Below, piece by piece: positions 15,573 through 21,397 of a stretch of 21,397 nt of DNA. A program made the translations under genes and the position numbers. Below the pieces are notes generated by a model. It ran no database searches, was not told the DNA's origin, and saw nothing but the letters and a program-made list of their open reading frames with translations. Origin of the DNA: Longimicrobium sp. (lineage in GTDB: Bacteria > Gemmatimonadota > Gemmatimonadetes > Longimicrobiales > Longimicrobiaceae); the NCBI GenBank assembly GCA_030446945.1, contig JAUJMI010000013.1, positions 1-21,397 of the forward strand, read 5' to 3'. Numbering within the stretch: the first letter of the stretch is position 1; every line of letters begins with the position of its first letter.

Positions 15573-15932
15573 ATGAACCACGAGTCCCCCCGGTCGCTGC
15601 GGCGCGCGTACCTGGATTGGGTCGAAGAGCAGGTCGAGAACTACAAGGACGAGATCCCGCGCTCCGATCTCCTGCGGATCGCGGACGAGGTGGTGCGGGA
15701 GCTACGGGTGACGGACTCGGGCCAGTACCAGCTCACCGAGCTGCTCATCTGCCACGCGATGGACAAGCGGATCGCGCGGATGCTCAAGCTCCCGGGCTAC
15801 CGCGCCTGGAGCGCCCAGCGCCTCGCCGCCCTGAACGCGCCGCTCTTCCCGCCCGACCTGTCGCCCCCCGCGCCGCGCCCCGCCCCGGCGCCGGTCCCAG
15901 CGATGAAGGCCCCCCTGGCCTGTGTCGGTTGA
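15573..15932 (+). CDS. Unrecognised 119-residue helical protein with a Pro/Ala-rich tail
   Basis: Residues 1-85 are predicted helical and highly charged: RSLRRAYLDWVEEQVENYKDEIPRSDLLRIADEVVREL, then DSGQYQLTELLICHAMDKRIARML and a GYRAWSAQRLAALNAPLFPP segment. The last 25 residues are rich in Pro and Ala (PPAPRPAPAPVPAMKAP) and should be disordered. There is no signal peptide or membrane segment. I cannot name a family. The ATG at 15573 has no obvious ribosome-binding site, but the frame has strong GC-rich third positions and no other reading frame fits better. It follows the archaemetzincin gene by 78 bases in the same direction, with its own candidate promoter between. A 9-bp hairpin at 15968-15989 may mark its transcript end. 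Confidence 0.7.
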   Translation: MNHESPRSLRRAYLDWVEEQVENYKDEIPRSDLLRIADEVVRELRVTDSGQYQLTELLICHAMDKRIARMLKLPGYRAWSAQRLAALNAPLFPPDLSPPAPRPAPAPVPAMKAPLACVG

Positions 15933-15967
15933 ACACGTCCGCCGATCGCAAACCGCTACACGAAACG

Positions 15968-15989
15968 GCGCGAGCACGGTTGCTCGCGC
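15968..15989. repeat. 9-bp perfect hairpin downstream of the 119-residue gene
   Basis: GCGCGAGCA (15968-15976) pairs with TGCTCGCGC (15981-15989) around CGGT, 36 bases past the stop. No T run follows, so termination is uncertain. Confidence 0.6.
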
Positions 15990-16107
15990 TGTAAATCGTT
16001 GTATCCGTTCGGCTTGGGATCGCGCCCGCGCCGGCTACGCGCCGTGCACGGGCATGATGACGCTGCGCCTTCCACAAGCGGCGGTCCTTCTATCCCGAGC
16101 TTTTCCG

Positions 16108-16287
16108 ATGCTCGATCCACATAGACCCTGCGCCGACCTCCCGGCGGTAGCGCGGGAGATCGTCGGGATCGTGGTGCAGGGAGTCCCGTCATCGCCCGTG
16201 CGCCCCCACCTCGCGTTCATGTGGGGCCCGGAGGCGGCTCCCGTCCCCTCGATCGCGTTCGGCCGCGAGCGCAACCAGGCGGCGTAA
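16108..16287 (+). CDS. Possible 59-residue protein (weak)
   Basis: The frame from ATG at 16108 gives MLDPHRPCADLPAVAREIV, then GIVVQGVPSSPVRPHLAFMW and a GPEAAPVPSIAFGRERNQAA end. The composition is protein-like and most third positions are G or C, but there is no ribosome-binding site, no known family and no partner. The stretch from 15933 to 16389 otherwise holds only hairpins (15968-15989 and 16300-16360). It may be spacer that happens to be open. Confidence 0.3.
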   Translation: MLDPHRPCADLPAVAREIVGIVVQGVPSSPVRPHLAFMWGPEAAPVPSIAFGRERNQAA

Positions 16288-16299
16288 AAGCATCACACG

Positions 16300-16360
16300 G
16301 AGGGTACGGACGGAACGGAAAGGCGCAGAGCAAGGTTTCCGTTCTTCTTTCCGTACCCTC
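16300..16360. repeat. Long imperfect inverted repeat in the spacer before the acidic-protein gene
   Basis: GAGGGTACGGA (16300-16310) pairs with TCCGTACCCTC (16350-16360), and GAACGGAAA (16313-16321) pairs with TTTCCGTTC (16336-16344). A CACAC/GTGTC fringe extends it outwards. It lies 30 bases past the stop of the acidic-protein gene and has the same style as the inverted repeat at 18424-18465. Confidence 0.8.
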
Positions 16361-16389
16361 TGGGTGTCTGTGCGAGGCTGCTGTTGCCG

Positions 16390-16713
16390 TTACTCGGGCC
16401 GCGTGCCCCCCACCGCCGGGTCGCCTTTGGACTCGCCGCCGCGCTCGTGCACCACCACGTTGTCCGAGTCGGGGCGCTGCTCGCTCGGGGTGTTCACGAT
16501 CCGCTGCTGGTCGGCGGGCACGCCGGCCACCTTCTGGCCGTAGCCGCCCGGCGTCTTGTCGTCGGCCGAGTCCACCAGCCCGGGGGCCGAGAAGTCGGGG
16601 CCGCCGCCGGGGGCGTCCGCGAAGCCGGCCTCGTCGAACGCCTGCTCGCCGAGCGGGTCCGCGTCGTCGATCTCCTCGGGGTCGAAGCCAGGATCGATGT
16701 TGCGCTTGGGCAT
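16390..16713 (-). CDS. Small acidic, probably disordered protein of unknown function
   Basis: The 107-residue product begins MPKRNIDPGFDPEEIDDADP and continues LGEQAFDEAGFADAPGGGPD, with further Gly/Asp/Pro-rich sequence, a GGYGQKVAGVPADQQRIVN stretch and a polar end (DNVVVHERGGESKGDP). It is strongly acidic, with few hydrophobic residues, and is probably largely unfolded. No catalytic motif or family is recognised. GAGGAG lies 8-12 bases upstream of the ATG at 16713, a good site. It follows the Tyr/Arg/Gly/Met-rich gene on the same strand with a 20-base gap, so the two are very likely co-transcribed. Their opposite charge (this one acidic, the partner basic) would allow them to interact, which is only an inference. 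Confidence 0.72.
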   Translation of the reverse strand: MPKRNIDPGFDPEEIDDADPLGEQAFDEAGFADAPGGGPDFSAPGLVDSADDKTPGGYGQKVAGVPADQQRIVNTPSEQRPDSDNVVVHERGGESKGDPAVGGTRPE

Positions 16714-16733
16714 CAAGTTGCTCCTCGTTTGGG

Positions 16734-17159
16734 TTAGTAGCGCCGCGGCCGGGGGCGCGGCGGAATGCTGAACTCGACGTCGTATCCGTACCGGTCCGCC
16801 CAGGCGCGGAGCGCGCGGTCGCCGCCCCGCCCGTACGCCGGGCTGCGGCGCGGGGGGACCTGGTAGCCGCGATCGTAGCGCGGGCCCGGCGCCGGCATCC
16901 CCTCCGCCCCGTACGGGAGCATGGGCCAGGCCATCGGCCCCATCATCGGCCCCATCATCGGGTCCCAGCCAAAGGGGACAAAGGGGAAGGGGACCGGCGG
17001 CCGGTACTCCGGCCGCGCCGGCGCGCCCCCGTAGCCGCGGTCGTAACGCACCGAGCCGCGATCGTACCCCCGCGGTCCGCCGCCGGCGCCGCGGTAGTGC
17101 CCACCACGGAAGCCGCGGTCGTAGCCGTATCCCCGGTCGTAGCCGTGCCTGTATGGCAT
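16734..17159 (-). CDS. YDRG-repeat, Tyr/Arg/Gly- and Met-rich low-complexity protein
   Basis: The 141-residue product starts MPYRHGYDRGYGYDRGFRGG and contains five YDRG units, in GYDRGYG, GYDRGF, GYDRGS, RYDRGYGG and RYDRGYQ. A middle segment is rich in Met and Pro (FGWDPMMGPMMGPMAWPM), and the C-terminus is the only part that looks folded (DRALRAWADRYGYDVEFSIP, then PRPRPRRY). It is basic. No family is known to me. The start at 17159 has a strong GAGGAGG site. The repeats are also direct repeats in DNA (GGTCGTAGCCG type). It is co-directional with the acidic gene 20 bases downstream. The YDRGYG motif reappears at the N-terminus of the BON protein at 20088. Low-complexity Tyr/Arg/Gly tracts of this sort often bind RNA or form condensates in other organisms; that is an analogy, not shown here. 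Confidence 0.75.
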   Translation of the reverse strand: MPYRHGYDRGYGYDRGFRGGHYRGAGGGPRGYDRGSVRYDRGYGGAPARPEYRPPVPFPFVPFGWDPMMGPMMGPMAWPMLPYGAEGMPAPGPRYDRGYQVPPRRSPAYGRGGDRALRAWADRYGYDVEFSIPPRPRPRRY

Positions 17160-17306
17160 CGCCGCCTCCTCGTTGGCCGTTTGGGCTCCTCGAGCGGGGC
17201 GCGCTCCGCAAGGTCCGTGCGTGAAGAGCGGAACGCGCATTGCAGAAGGCGGTTACAGGGTCGGGCGCGTGGGCGCGCGGCTGTGGGCCTTTCGCGCGGA
17301 GGACGG

Positions 17307-17567
17307 GTGCTCACGATCGTACTTTGCCTGGCTCTGGCCGTCGTTGCCGCACCGGGACTGGCGGCGCTGTACCTGGCCCGGCTCCCCTTTGCGCCCGAGT
17401 GCCCCAGCTGCCGCGCCGTGACCAGCCCGCACCGGGGCCGGAGCGCGGTGGACCGGCTGGTGGCCATGGCGGCGGCCACACCGGTGCGGAAGTGCGCGCG
17501 GTGCGGGTGGGCCGGGCGGATGCGCTGGAAGCTGGCCCCCCAGCGCGCGGCCACGCGGCAGCAGTAA
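17307..17567 (+). CDS. Small membrane-anchored zinc-ribbon protein
   Basis: The 86-residue product, starting with GTG at 17307, has a hydrophobic N-terminus (LTIVLCLALAVVAAPGLAALYL) that should be one membrane helix or an uncleaved signal. After a short PFAPE linker come CPSC (32-35) and CARC (63-66), separated by 27 residues: a zinc-ribbon arrangement. The rest is basic (RMRWKLAPQRAATRQQ). I cannot name a family. GGAGG lies five bases before the GTG. It is 56 bases upstream of the pentapeptide-repeat gene in the same direction, with no obvious terminator between, so the two may share a transcript. It is divergent from the YDRG gene. Function is unknown. Confidence 0.65.
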   Translation: MLTIVLCLALAVVAAPGLAALYLARLPFAPECPSCRAVTSPHRGRSAVDRLVAMAAATPVRKCARCGWAGRMRWKLAPQRAATRQQ

Positions 17568-17623
17568 GTCCCCTCAATCGACACACCCCCACGGCCTCGG
17601 GCGCTCCGGGCCAGGAGCAGCGC

Positions 17624-18394
17624 ATGGAGCAGCGGATCCTGTCGGACCGGGACCTTTGGATGCTGGTCGCGTCGGGGCACCTCAACCTGCGCGGCGCCGT
17701 GCTGGACGGGGCGCGTCTGGAGCGCGCCAACCTGGCCGGCGCGAACCTGGAGCGCTCCTCACTGCGCGGGGCGCAGATGGCGGGCGCCAACCTCAAGGGC
17801 GCCAACCTGAGCGGCGCCGAGCTGGAGGGCGCCGACCTCAAGGGCGCCGACCTGATCGAAGCCAACCTCACCGAAGCCTACCTCAAGAGCGCCGGGCTCT
17901 GGGGCGCGTACCTGGAGCGCGCCACGCTGGAGTGGGCGTACATGGAGGGGGCGTACCTGGAATGGGCGTACCTGAAGCGCGCGCACCTCACCGGGGCGTA
18001 CCTCAAGGGCGCCATCCTCACCGGCGCGGACATGGAGAAGGCGAACCTCAAGGGCGCCAACCTCACCGGCGCCTATCTGCGCGGGGTGGAGCTGGGCGGG
18101 GCGATGCTGGAGTACGCCACGCTTGAGCACGCGGACCTCGGAGGCGCCAAGCTGCACGGGGCCGACCTCAAGGGCGCCAACCTGACGGGCGCCACCCTCG
18201 TCTCCGCCGACCTCTCGGGCGCGGACCTTTCCGGCTGCACGCTCAAGGGCGCGGACCTCAGCGGGGCCAACCTGGAGCGGGCCAACCTCGCCGGCGCGGA
18301 CCTGGAGCGCGCCGAGCTGGGCGACGCGCGCATCACCGCGGAGCAGCTGGAGTCCGCGGTGCGCGAGGTGGAGAGGGAGCAGCGTACCGCCTGA
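17624..18394 (+). CDS. Pentapeptide-repeat protein
   Basis: The 256-residue protein is almost entirely A(D/N)LxG-type pentapeptides from about residue 20 to 235, on the order of forty repeats, which in known structures fold into a right-handed four-sided beta-helix. The core leucines are regular, with units such as GANLKG, GADLKG and GADLSG. A central block (about residues 92-130) departs from the rest: GAYLERATLEWAYMEGAYLEWAYLKRAHLTGAYLKG contains repeated Tyr and Trp. The N-terminal 19 residues (MEQRILSDRDLWMLVASGH) and C-terminal LESAVREVEREQR helix would cap the fibre. Some relatives (Qnr, MfpA) mimic DNA and bind gyrase, but most have no known role; this one lacks the acidic, two-domain look of Qnr. 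AGGAG lies seven bases before the ATG. An inverted repeat follows the stop. Confidence 0.93.
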   Translation: MEQRILSDRDLWMLVASGHLNLRGAVLDGARLERANLAGANLERSSLRGAQMAGANLKGANLSGAELEGADLKGADLIEANLTEAYLKSAGLWGAYLERATLEWAYMEGAYLEWAYLKRAHLTGAYLKGAILTGADMEKANLKGANLTGAYLRGVELGGAMLEYATLEHADLGGAKLHGADLKGANLTGATLVSADLSGADLSGCTLKGADLSGANLERANLAGADLERAELGDARITAEQLESAVREVEREQRTA

Positions 18395-18423
18395 ACTGCT
18401 GGGCTCACACAGAGGCACAGAGA

Positions 18424-18465
18424 CACAGAGGAAGAACCGCGAAAGAATTTTCGCGTTCCTCTGTG
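18424..18465. repeat. Inverted repeat downstream of the pentapeptide gene
   Basis: CACAGAGGAA (18424-18433) pairs with TTCCTCTGTG (18456-18465), and CGCGAAA (18438-18444) with TTTCGCG (18449-18455), giving a two-part stem. It is set within a CACAGAG-rich stretch (18416-18431) whose complement reappears at 18486-18493. It starts 30 bases after the stop and may help end the transcript. Confidence 0.8.
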
Positions 18466-18579
18466 GCTTTCTTTTTTCCTCCTTCCCTCTGTGCGAAACC
18501 GCTGTTGCGACGCTTCGCGCGGCGGTCTAAGTTGACCGCCCCAGCACGCGAGCACCGCCGCACGGAGCGATCCGGTTTT

Positions 18580-19092
18580 ATGCGCAACCCCGCCGCACCC
18601 GCCCATCCCGCGCACTCTTTCGTGGAACAGCGCCGCAAGCGCATCCTGTGCTCCATCGGCCGTACCCCGCACGACTATCCGGGCGCGGTGACGCTCTCGC
18701 CCGAGCGGCTCGACTTCATCCGCCGCGAGGCGGAGGAGCTGTACTGGAACGAGCTTTCGTGGGAGCAGCTCACCGGCGAGGAAGCGGTGGCGGGCGGGCA
18801 CATGACGGAGATGGTCTTCCCCGGCTTCCTCGCGTTCGTGGACGGGCTGCTGGTGGACCGCGTCCCCGCCGGCGCCCCGAACCCGGCACGCCCGCACCCG
18901 GACGCGGTGGAGGAGATCCTGGCCTTCGTCGCCGAGCGCTACGGCGCCGCCACGCGCGAGCTGGAGGCCGGCGCCGACTCGCAAAAGGTGGTCTGGGCGC
19001 GGATGATGTCGTCGGAGCTGGTGGACCTGGTGCTGTACCGGCTGTACCGGCTTTCGCCCGCGGAGGTGGAAGCGCTGGAAGAGAGGGAATAG
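18580..19092 (+). CDS. Unrecognised 170-residue cytoplasmic protein
   Basis: The product begins MRNPAAPAHPAHSFVEQRRKR and then looks well folded and helical: LSPERLDFIRREAEELYWNELSWEQLTGEEAV, a HMTEMVFPGFLAFVDGLLVDRV segment, DAVEEILAFVAERYGAATRELEA and ARMMSSELVDLVLYRLYRLSP. There is no signal peptide or membrane helix and no known catalytic motif. Composition is ordinary and rich in Glu, Leu and Val, with GC-rich third positions, so the frame is almost certainly coding. The ATG at 18580 is preferred; an in-frame ATG at 18463 would start inside the inverted repeat and add spacer-like residues. The last codons (GAG AGG GAA TAG) merge into the first 7-bp unit of the repeat that follows, so the C-terminus may have been altered by repeat growth. 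Confidence 0.7.
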   Translation: MRNPAAPAHPAHSFVEQRRKRILCSIGRTPHDYPGAVTLSPERLDFIRREAEELYWNELSWEQLTGEEAVAGGHMTEMVFPGFLAFVDGLLVDRVPAGAPNPARPHPDAVEEILAFVAERYGAATRELEAGADSQKVVWARMMSSELVDLVLYRLYRLSPAEVEALEERE

Positions 19093-19172
19093 GGAACAGG
19101 GAATAGGGAATAGGCACTGCAGCCCGGGCCGCCCATGCTCTACCTAATCCCTGTTCCCTAGACCCTATTCCC
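19085..19172. repeat. Opposed pair of 7-bp arrays spanning a stop codon and the next start region
   Basis: Four units of GGGAATA/GGGAACA (19085-19112) face four units of the same type on the other strand (19145-19172). The arms can pair over most of their length. The stop codon of the upstream gene is inside the first unit and the start of the next gene is two bases past the last. Confidence 0.88.
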
Positions 19173-19174
19173 TG

Positions 19175-20041
19175 ATGCCATCCCGTCCCGGGTTCCGCTT
19201 CCTCGCCGGCGCCCCCCTCCTGATCGCCCACCGCGGCGGCTCCGGCCTCGCGCCCGAGAACACCCTCTTCGCGTTCCGCCGCGCCCTGGAGTGGTGGCGT
19301 GCCGACGTGCTGGAGATCGACGTCCAGCCGACGCGCGATGGGGATGCGGTGGTGATCCACGACCCCACGGTGGACCGGACGACGGATAGCAGCGGGCCGG
19401 TTTGCGAGCTGACGTCCGGCGAGCTGGCGCGGCTGGATGCCGGGTACCGCTACTCGCCGGACGGGGGCGCCACCTTCCCCCTTCGCGGCGCGGGGGTGCG
19501 CATCTCGACGCTGCGCGAGGTGCTGGAGGCGCTGCCGCACGCGCGCGTGAACGTGGAGATCAAGGACGCGCGGGCGCAGGAGCCCGTGTGGGAGACGGTG
19601 CGCGCTCTGGGGGCGGAGCAGCGCGTGCTGATCGCGGCAGGGAATCGAAAGAACCGGGCGCGCTTCGCCGCGTATTCCGGCCCCACCAGCGCGTCGTCGC
19701 GGGAGATGTACGCCTTCTTCGCCCTCCACAAGCTGCGCCTGGGACGCTTCTACCGCCCCGCCGTCGATGCCTGGCAGATGCCCGACCGGCACGGCGGCCG
19801 GCAGGTGCTCGACCCGCGCTGGGTGCGGGAGGCGCACGCGATGAACGTGGGCGTGCACGTCTGGACCATCGACGAGACCGAGGACATGCGCCGCCTCCTC
19901 TCCTGGGGGGTCGACGGCCTGGTGAGCGACCGTCCGGACCGCCTGGCGCGCGTCCTCCACGAAGTCGCTGGGCGGCCGCTTCCCCCCGGCCCGCCGGAGG
20001 GCGAGGTGGAGCCGTGGCTGGCGCGGTTGTTGCGCGCCTGA
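19175..20041 (+). CDS. Glycerophosphodiester phosphodiesterase (UgpQ/GlpQ-like)
   Basis: The 288-residue protein has the full GDPD signature at its N-terminus: HRG at 19-21, PENT (E28), EID (E47, D49) and HD (H62, D63), followed by VNVEIKD (E128, K130) and VHVWTIDETEDMRRLL with a final GVDGLVSDRPD strand. It hydrolyses glycerophosphodiesters to sn-glycerol 3-phosphate and an alcohol, using a divalent metal held by the Glu/Asp residues. There is no signal peptide, which suggests the cytoplasmic UgpQ type over periplasmic GlpQ. The start at 19175 is immediately after the inverted 7-bp array, so there is no normal ribosome-binding site; MPSRPGFRFLAGAPLLIAHRG is still the natural N-terminus. No glycerol-phosphate transporter genes lie nearby. 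It reads towards the BON gene 46 bases on. Confidence 0.93.
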   Translation: MPSRPGFRFLAGAPLLIAHRGGSGLAPENTLFAFRRALEWWRADVLEIDVQPTRDGDAVVIHDPTVDRTTDSSGPVCELTSGELARLDAGYRYSPDGGATFPLRGAGVRISTLREVLEALPHARVNVEIKDARAQEPVWETVRALGAEQRVLIAAGNRKNRARFAAYSGPTSASSREMYAFFALHKLRLGRFYRPAVDAWQMPDRHGGRQVLDPRWVREAHAMNVGVHVWTIDETEDMRRLLSWGVDGLVSDRPDRLARVLHEVAGRPLPPGPPEGEVEPWLARLLRA

Positions 20042-20087
20042 GCCGCCCTTCGACACCACCGGACAACGCTCAGACCAGGGGAAGACG

Positions 20088-20570
20088 ATGCCGCCTTACG
20101 ACCGGGGTTACGGCCAGGGCGCCGGAAACGGCTTCAACCGCAACCCCGGCTCCGGCGGCGGGATGGGATACCGTCCGGCCCCCGGCTCGAGCCGCTACGA
20201 CGGCAGCTTCGGCGGCCACGTCGGGCACGACCAGGGCAGTGACGAGGGCACCTTTGGACCCGCGCGCTACGGCCTCGGCCCCTACCACCAGCGCCTCCGC
20301 AAGCGCCAGCGCCCCGACGAGGAGCTGAAGAGCGACGTGGAGGACGCGCTCTTCTACGACACCTGGGTGGACGCCGAAGCGATCACGGTGGAAGTGAGCG
20401 GCGGGGTGGTTACCCTGCGCGGCGAGCTCCCCGACTACGACGAAGTGCGCTACGCCACCGACGACGCCTGGGACGTGGACGGCGTGCGCGGAGTGCGCTC
20501 GGAGCTGCGCGTGAACAGCGCCCGCCGCCCCCCGCTGGACCAGGTCGGCGGCCAGCGCGGCACCGCCTGA
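20088..20570 (+). CDS. BON-domain protein with a YDRGYG low-complexity N-terminus
   Basis: Residues 1-70 are low complexity (MPPYDRGYGQGAGNGFNRNP, later RYDGSFGGHVGHDQGS); residues about 78-143 form a BON domain: DEELKSDVEDALFYDTWVDAEAITVEVSGGVVTLRGELPDY and VDGVRGVRSELRV. BON domains, known from OsmY and secretin-associated proteins, bind membranes or lipids. Unlike OsmY, this protein has no signal peptide, so a cytoplasmic location or unusual export is implied. The YDRGYG opening matches the protein at 16734-17159, linking two otherwise unrelated genes. AGGGGAAG lies three bases before the ATG, a good site. It follows the phosphodiesterase gene by 46 bases and may be co-transcribed with it. 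A perfect hairpin follows the stop. Confidence 0.88.
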   Translation: MPPYDRGYGQGAGNGFNRNPGSGGGMGYRPAPGSSRYDGSFGGHVGHDQGSDEGTFGPARYGLGPYHQRLRKRQRPDEELKSDVEDALFYDTWVDAEAITVEVSGGVVTLRGELPDYDEVRYATDDAWDVDGVRGVRSELRVNSARRPPLDQVGGQRGTA

Positions 20571-20580
20571 CCCGCCCCGC

Positions 20581-20607
20581 ATCGCCGCCCCGTACAGGGG
20601 CGGCGAT
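20581..20607 (+). terminator. 11-bp perfect hairpin after the BON gene
   Basis: ATCGCCGCCCC (20581-20591) pairs exactly with GGGGCGGCGAT (20597-20607) around a 5-base loop, ten bases past the BON stop. It probably ends the transcript, although it lacks a T run (CACGTTC follows). Confidence 0.55.
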
Positions 20608-20708
20608 CACGTTCAGGCTCACGAAACACCCCCTTCGTCCCGCAGTTCTCCCCTCTCCTCCGCGTGCGGGGAACGGAGCTGGGGGGTGGGGCCCTGAGGT
20701 TCCGCCCC

Positions 20709-21397
20709 GTGCCATCCACCGACCTCCCCACCCGCTTCCGCGACCGCCTGCGCGTCCTCGGCCTCGATGCCGCGCACGCACACGTGCTGGTCGCGCTTTC
20801 CGGCGGGATGGACTCGGTGGTGCTCCTCCACCTCCTCCGCTTCACCACGGGCGCGCGGGTGACGGCGGCGCACTTCGACCACGCCATGCGCCCCGGCAGC
20901 GAAGCCGACGCGCGGTGGGTGCGCGGCCTGTGCACGGCGTGGGGGGTGCCGCTGGCGGACACGCGCGCCGCGGAGCCGCTCCGCACCGAGGACGACGCAC
21001 GCCGCGCGCGCTACCGCTTCCTCCGCGAGGCGCAGTCCGCCCACCGCGCCACCCACCTGGCCACCGCGCACCACGCGGACGACCAGGCGGCGAGGTTGCT
21101 ATTTCGTGTGCTCCGGGGGAGGGGCTTCGCCGGGCTCGCGGGGATCCCGGAGCGCGGCGAGGGCGGGTTGATTCGCCCGCTCCTCACCTTCTGGCGCGCG
21201 GAGCTGCGGGCGTACGCGCGCGAGAGCGGCCTGCGCTGGCGATGCGACCCCACCAACCGAACCCTGGGGCCGGCGCGCAACCGCATCCGGCACGACCTGC
21301 TCCCGCGTATCGAAGAGACGCTGGCGCCCGCCGCGCGGCGCAGCCTGGTGCGCCTGGCCCGGCTCGCGCGCGCCGAGCAGGACGAGTGGGAGGTGCT
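20709..21397 (+). CDS. tilS: tRNA(Ile)-lysidine synthase, N-terminal part (runs off right edge)
   Basis: The frame from GTG at 20709 stays open to the window end, giving 229 codons of an enzyme that modifies C34 of tRNA-Ile2 to lysidine, so that AUA is read as isoleucine. The PP-loop ATP-binding motif is SGGMDS (31-36). Later come HFDHAMRPGSEADARW, the TAHHADDQAARLLFRVLRG block, GLAGIPERGEGGLIRPLL and NRIRHDLLPRI, all typical of TilS. The usual Val in SGGVDS is Met here. GAGG lies about ten bases before the GTG. The C-terminal tRNA-binding domain is outside the window. In many bacteria tilS is followed by hpt and ftsH, which cannot be checked here. Confidence 0.93.
   Translation, partial: MPSTDLPTRFRDRLRVLGLDAAHAHVLVALSGGMDSVVLLHLLRFTTGARVTAAHFDHAMRPGSEADARWVRGLCTAWGVPLADTRAAEPLRTEDDARRARYRFLREAQSAHRATHLATAHHADDQAARLLFRVLRGRGFAGLAGIPERGEGGLIRPLLTFWRAELRAYARESGLRWRCDPTNRTLGPARNRIRHDLLPRIEETLAPAARRSLVRLARLARAEQDEWEV

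Overview
This is a 21.4 kb piece of a high-GC bacterial chromosome (GC-rich third codon positions throughout, many GTG starts, leader hairpins made almost only of G and C). Gene content and the style of the spacers suggest a free-living, Gram-negative-type bacterium with several lipoproteins. A Gemmatimonadota/Longimicrobium-like organism would fit, but that is an inference from style and was not tested against a database. I see no rRNA, tRNA, insertion sequence, phage gene or CRISPR array.

Layout. Positions 1-205 hold the 5' part of a minus-strand quinone-oxidoreductase-type dehydrogenase. A divergent pair follows: a two-domain VOC (CatE-like) dioxygenase (minus, 365-1315) and a DUF3124 lipoprotein (plus, 1450-1968). 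A minus-strand group covers 2265-6436: a protein with a cysteine-rich tail, a 76-residue unknown, a cold-shock protein, a frameshifted DUF6036 nucleotidyltransferase remnant, and thrS. thrS diverges from a secreted NlpC/P60 peptidase (6704-7255), and the gap between them holds two readable promoters. A repeat-filled spacer leads to a small lipoprotein and a GH3 (NagZ-type) lipoprotein on the minus strand, then a 67-residue charged protein. From 10505 to 14438 there is a DUF411 metal-binding (CopG-like) exported protein divergent from a PilS-like membrane histidine kinase and its PilR/NtrC-like sigma-54 activator. A second repeat-filled spacer precedes an archaemetzincin protease (14955-15494) and a small helical protein. 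The right third carries two minus-strand small proteins (one acidic, one Tyr/Arg/Gly/Met-rich) facing a plus-strand run: a membrane-anchored zinc ribbon, a 256-residue pentapeptide-repeat protein, an unknown 170-residue protein, a glycerophosphodiester phosphodiesterase, a BON-domain protein, and the start of tilS, which runs off the right edge.

How the genes work together. Only PilS/PilR is a clear functional pair; no pilus genes or obvious sigma-54 promoters lie here, so its targets are elsewhere. NlpC/P60 and the GH3 enzyme both point to peptidoglycan turnover. thrS, tilS and the cold-shock protein are housekeeping. The most distinctive content is between the genes: hairpins, dispersed palindromic repeats and 7-bp tandem arrays, several of which touch stop or start codons. 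The most unusual genes are the bacterial archaemetzincin and a set of small proteins with YDRG-type low-complexity sequence. I did not find a convincing new multi-gene defence or metabolic system.
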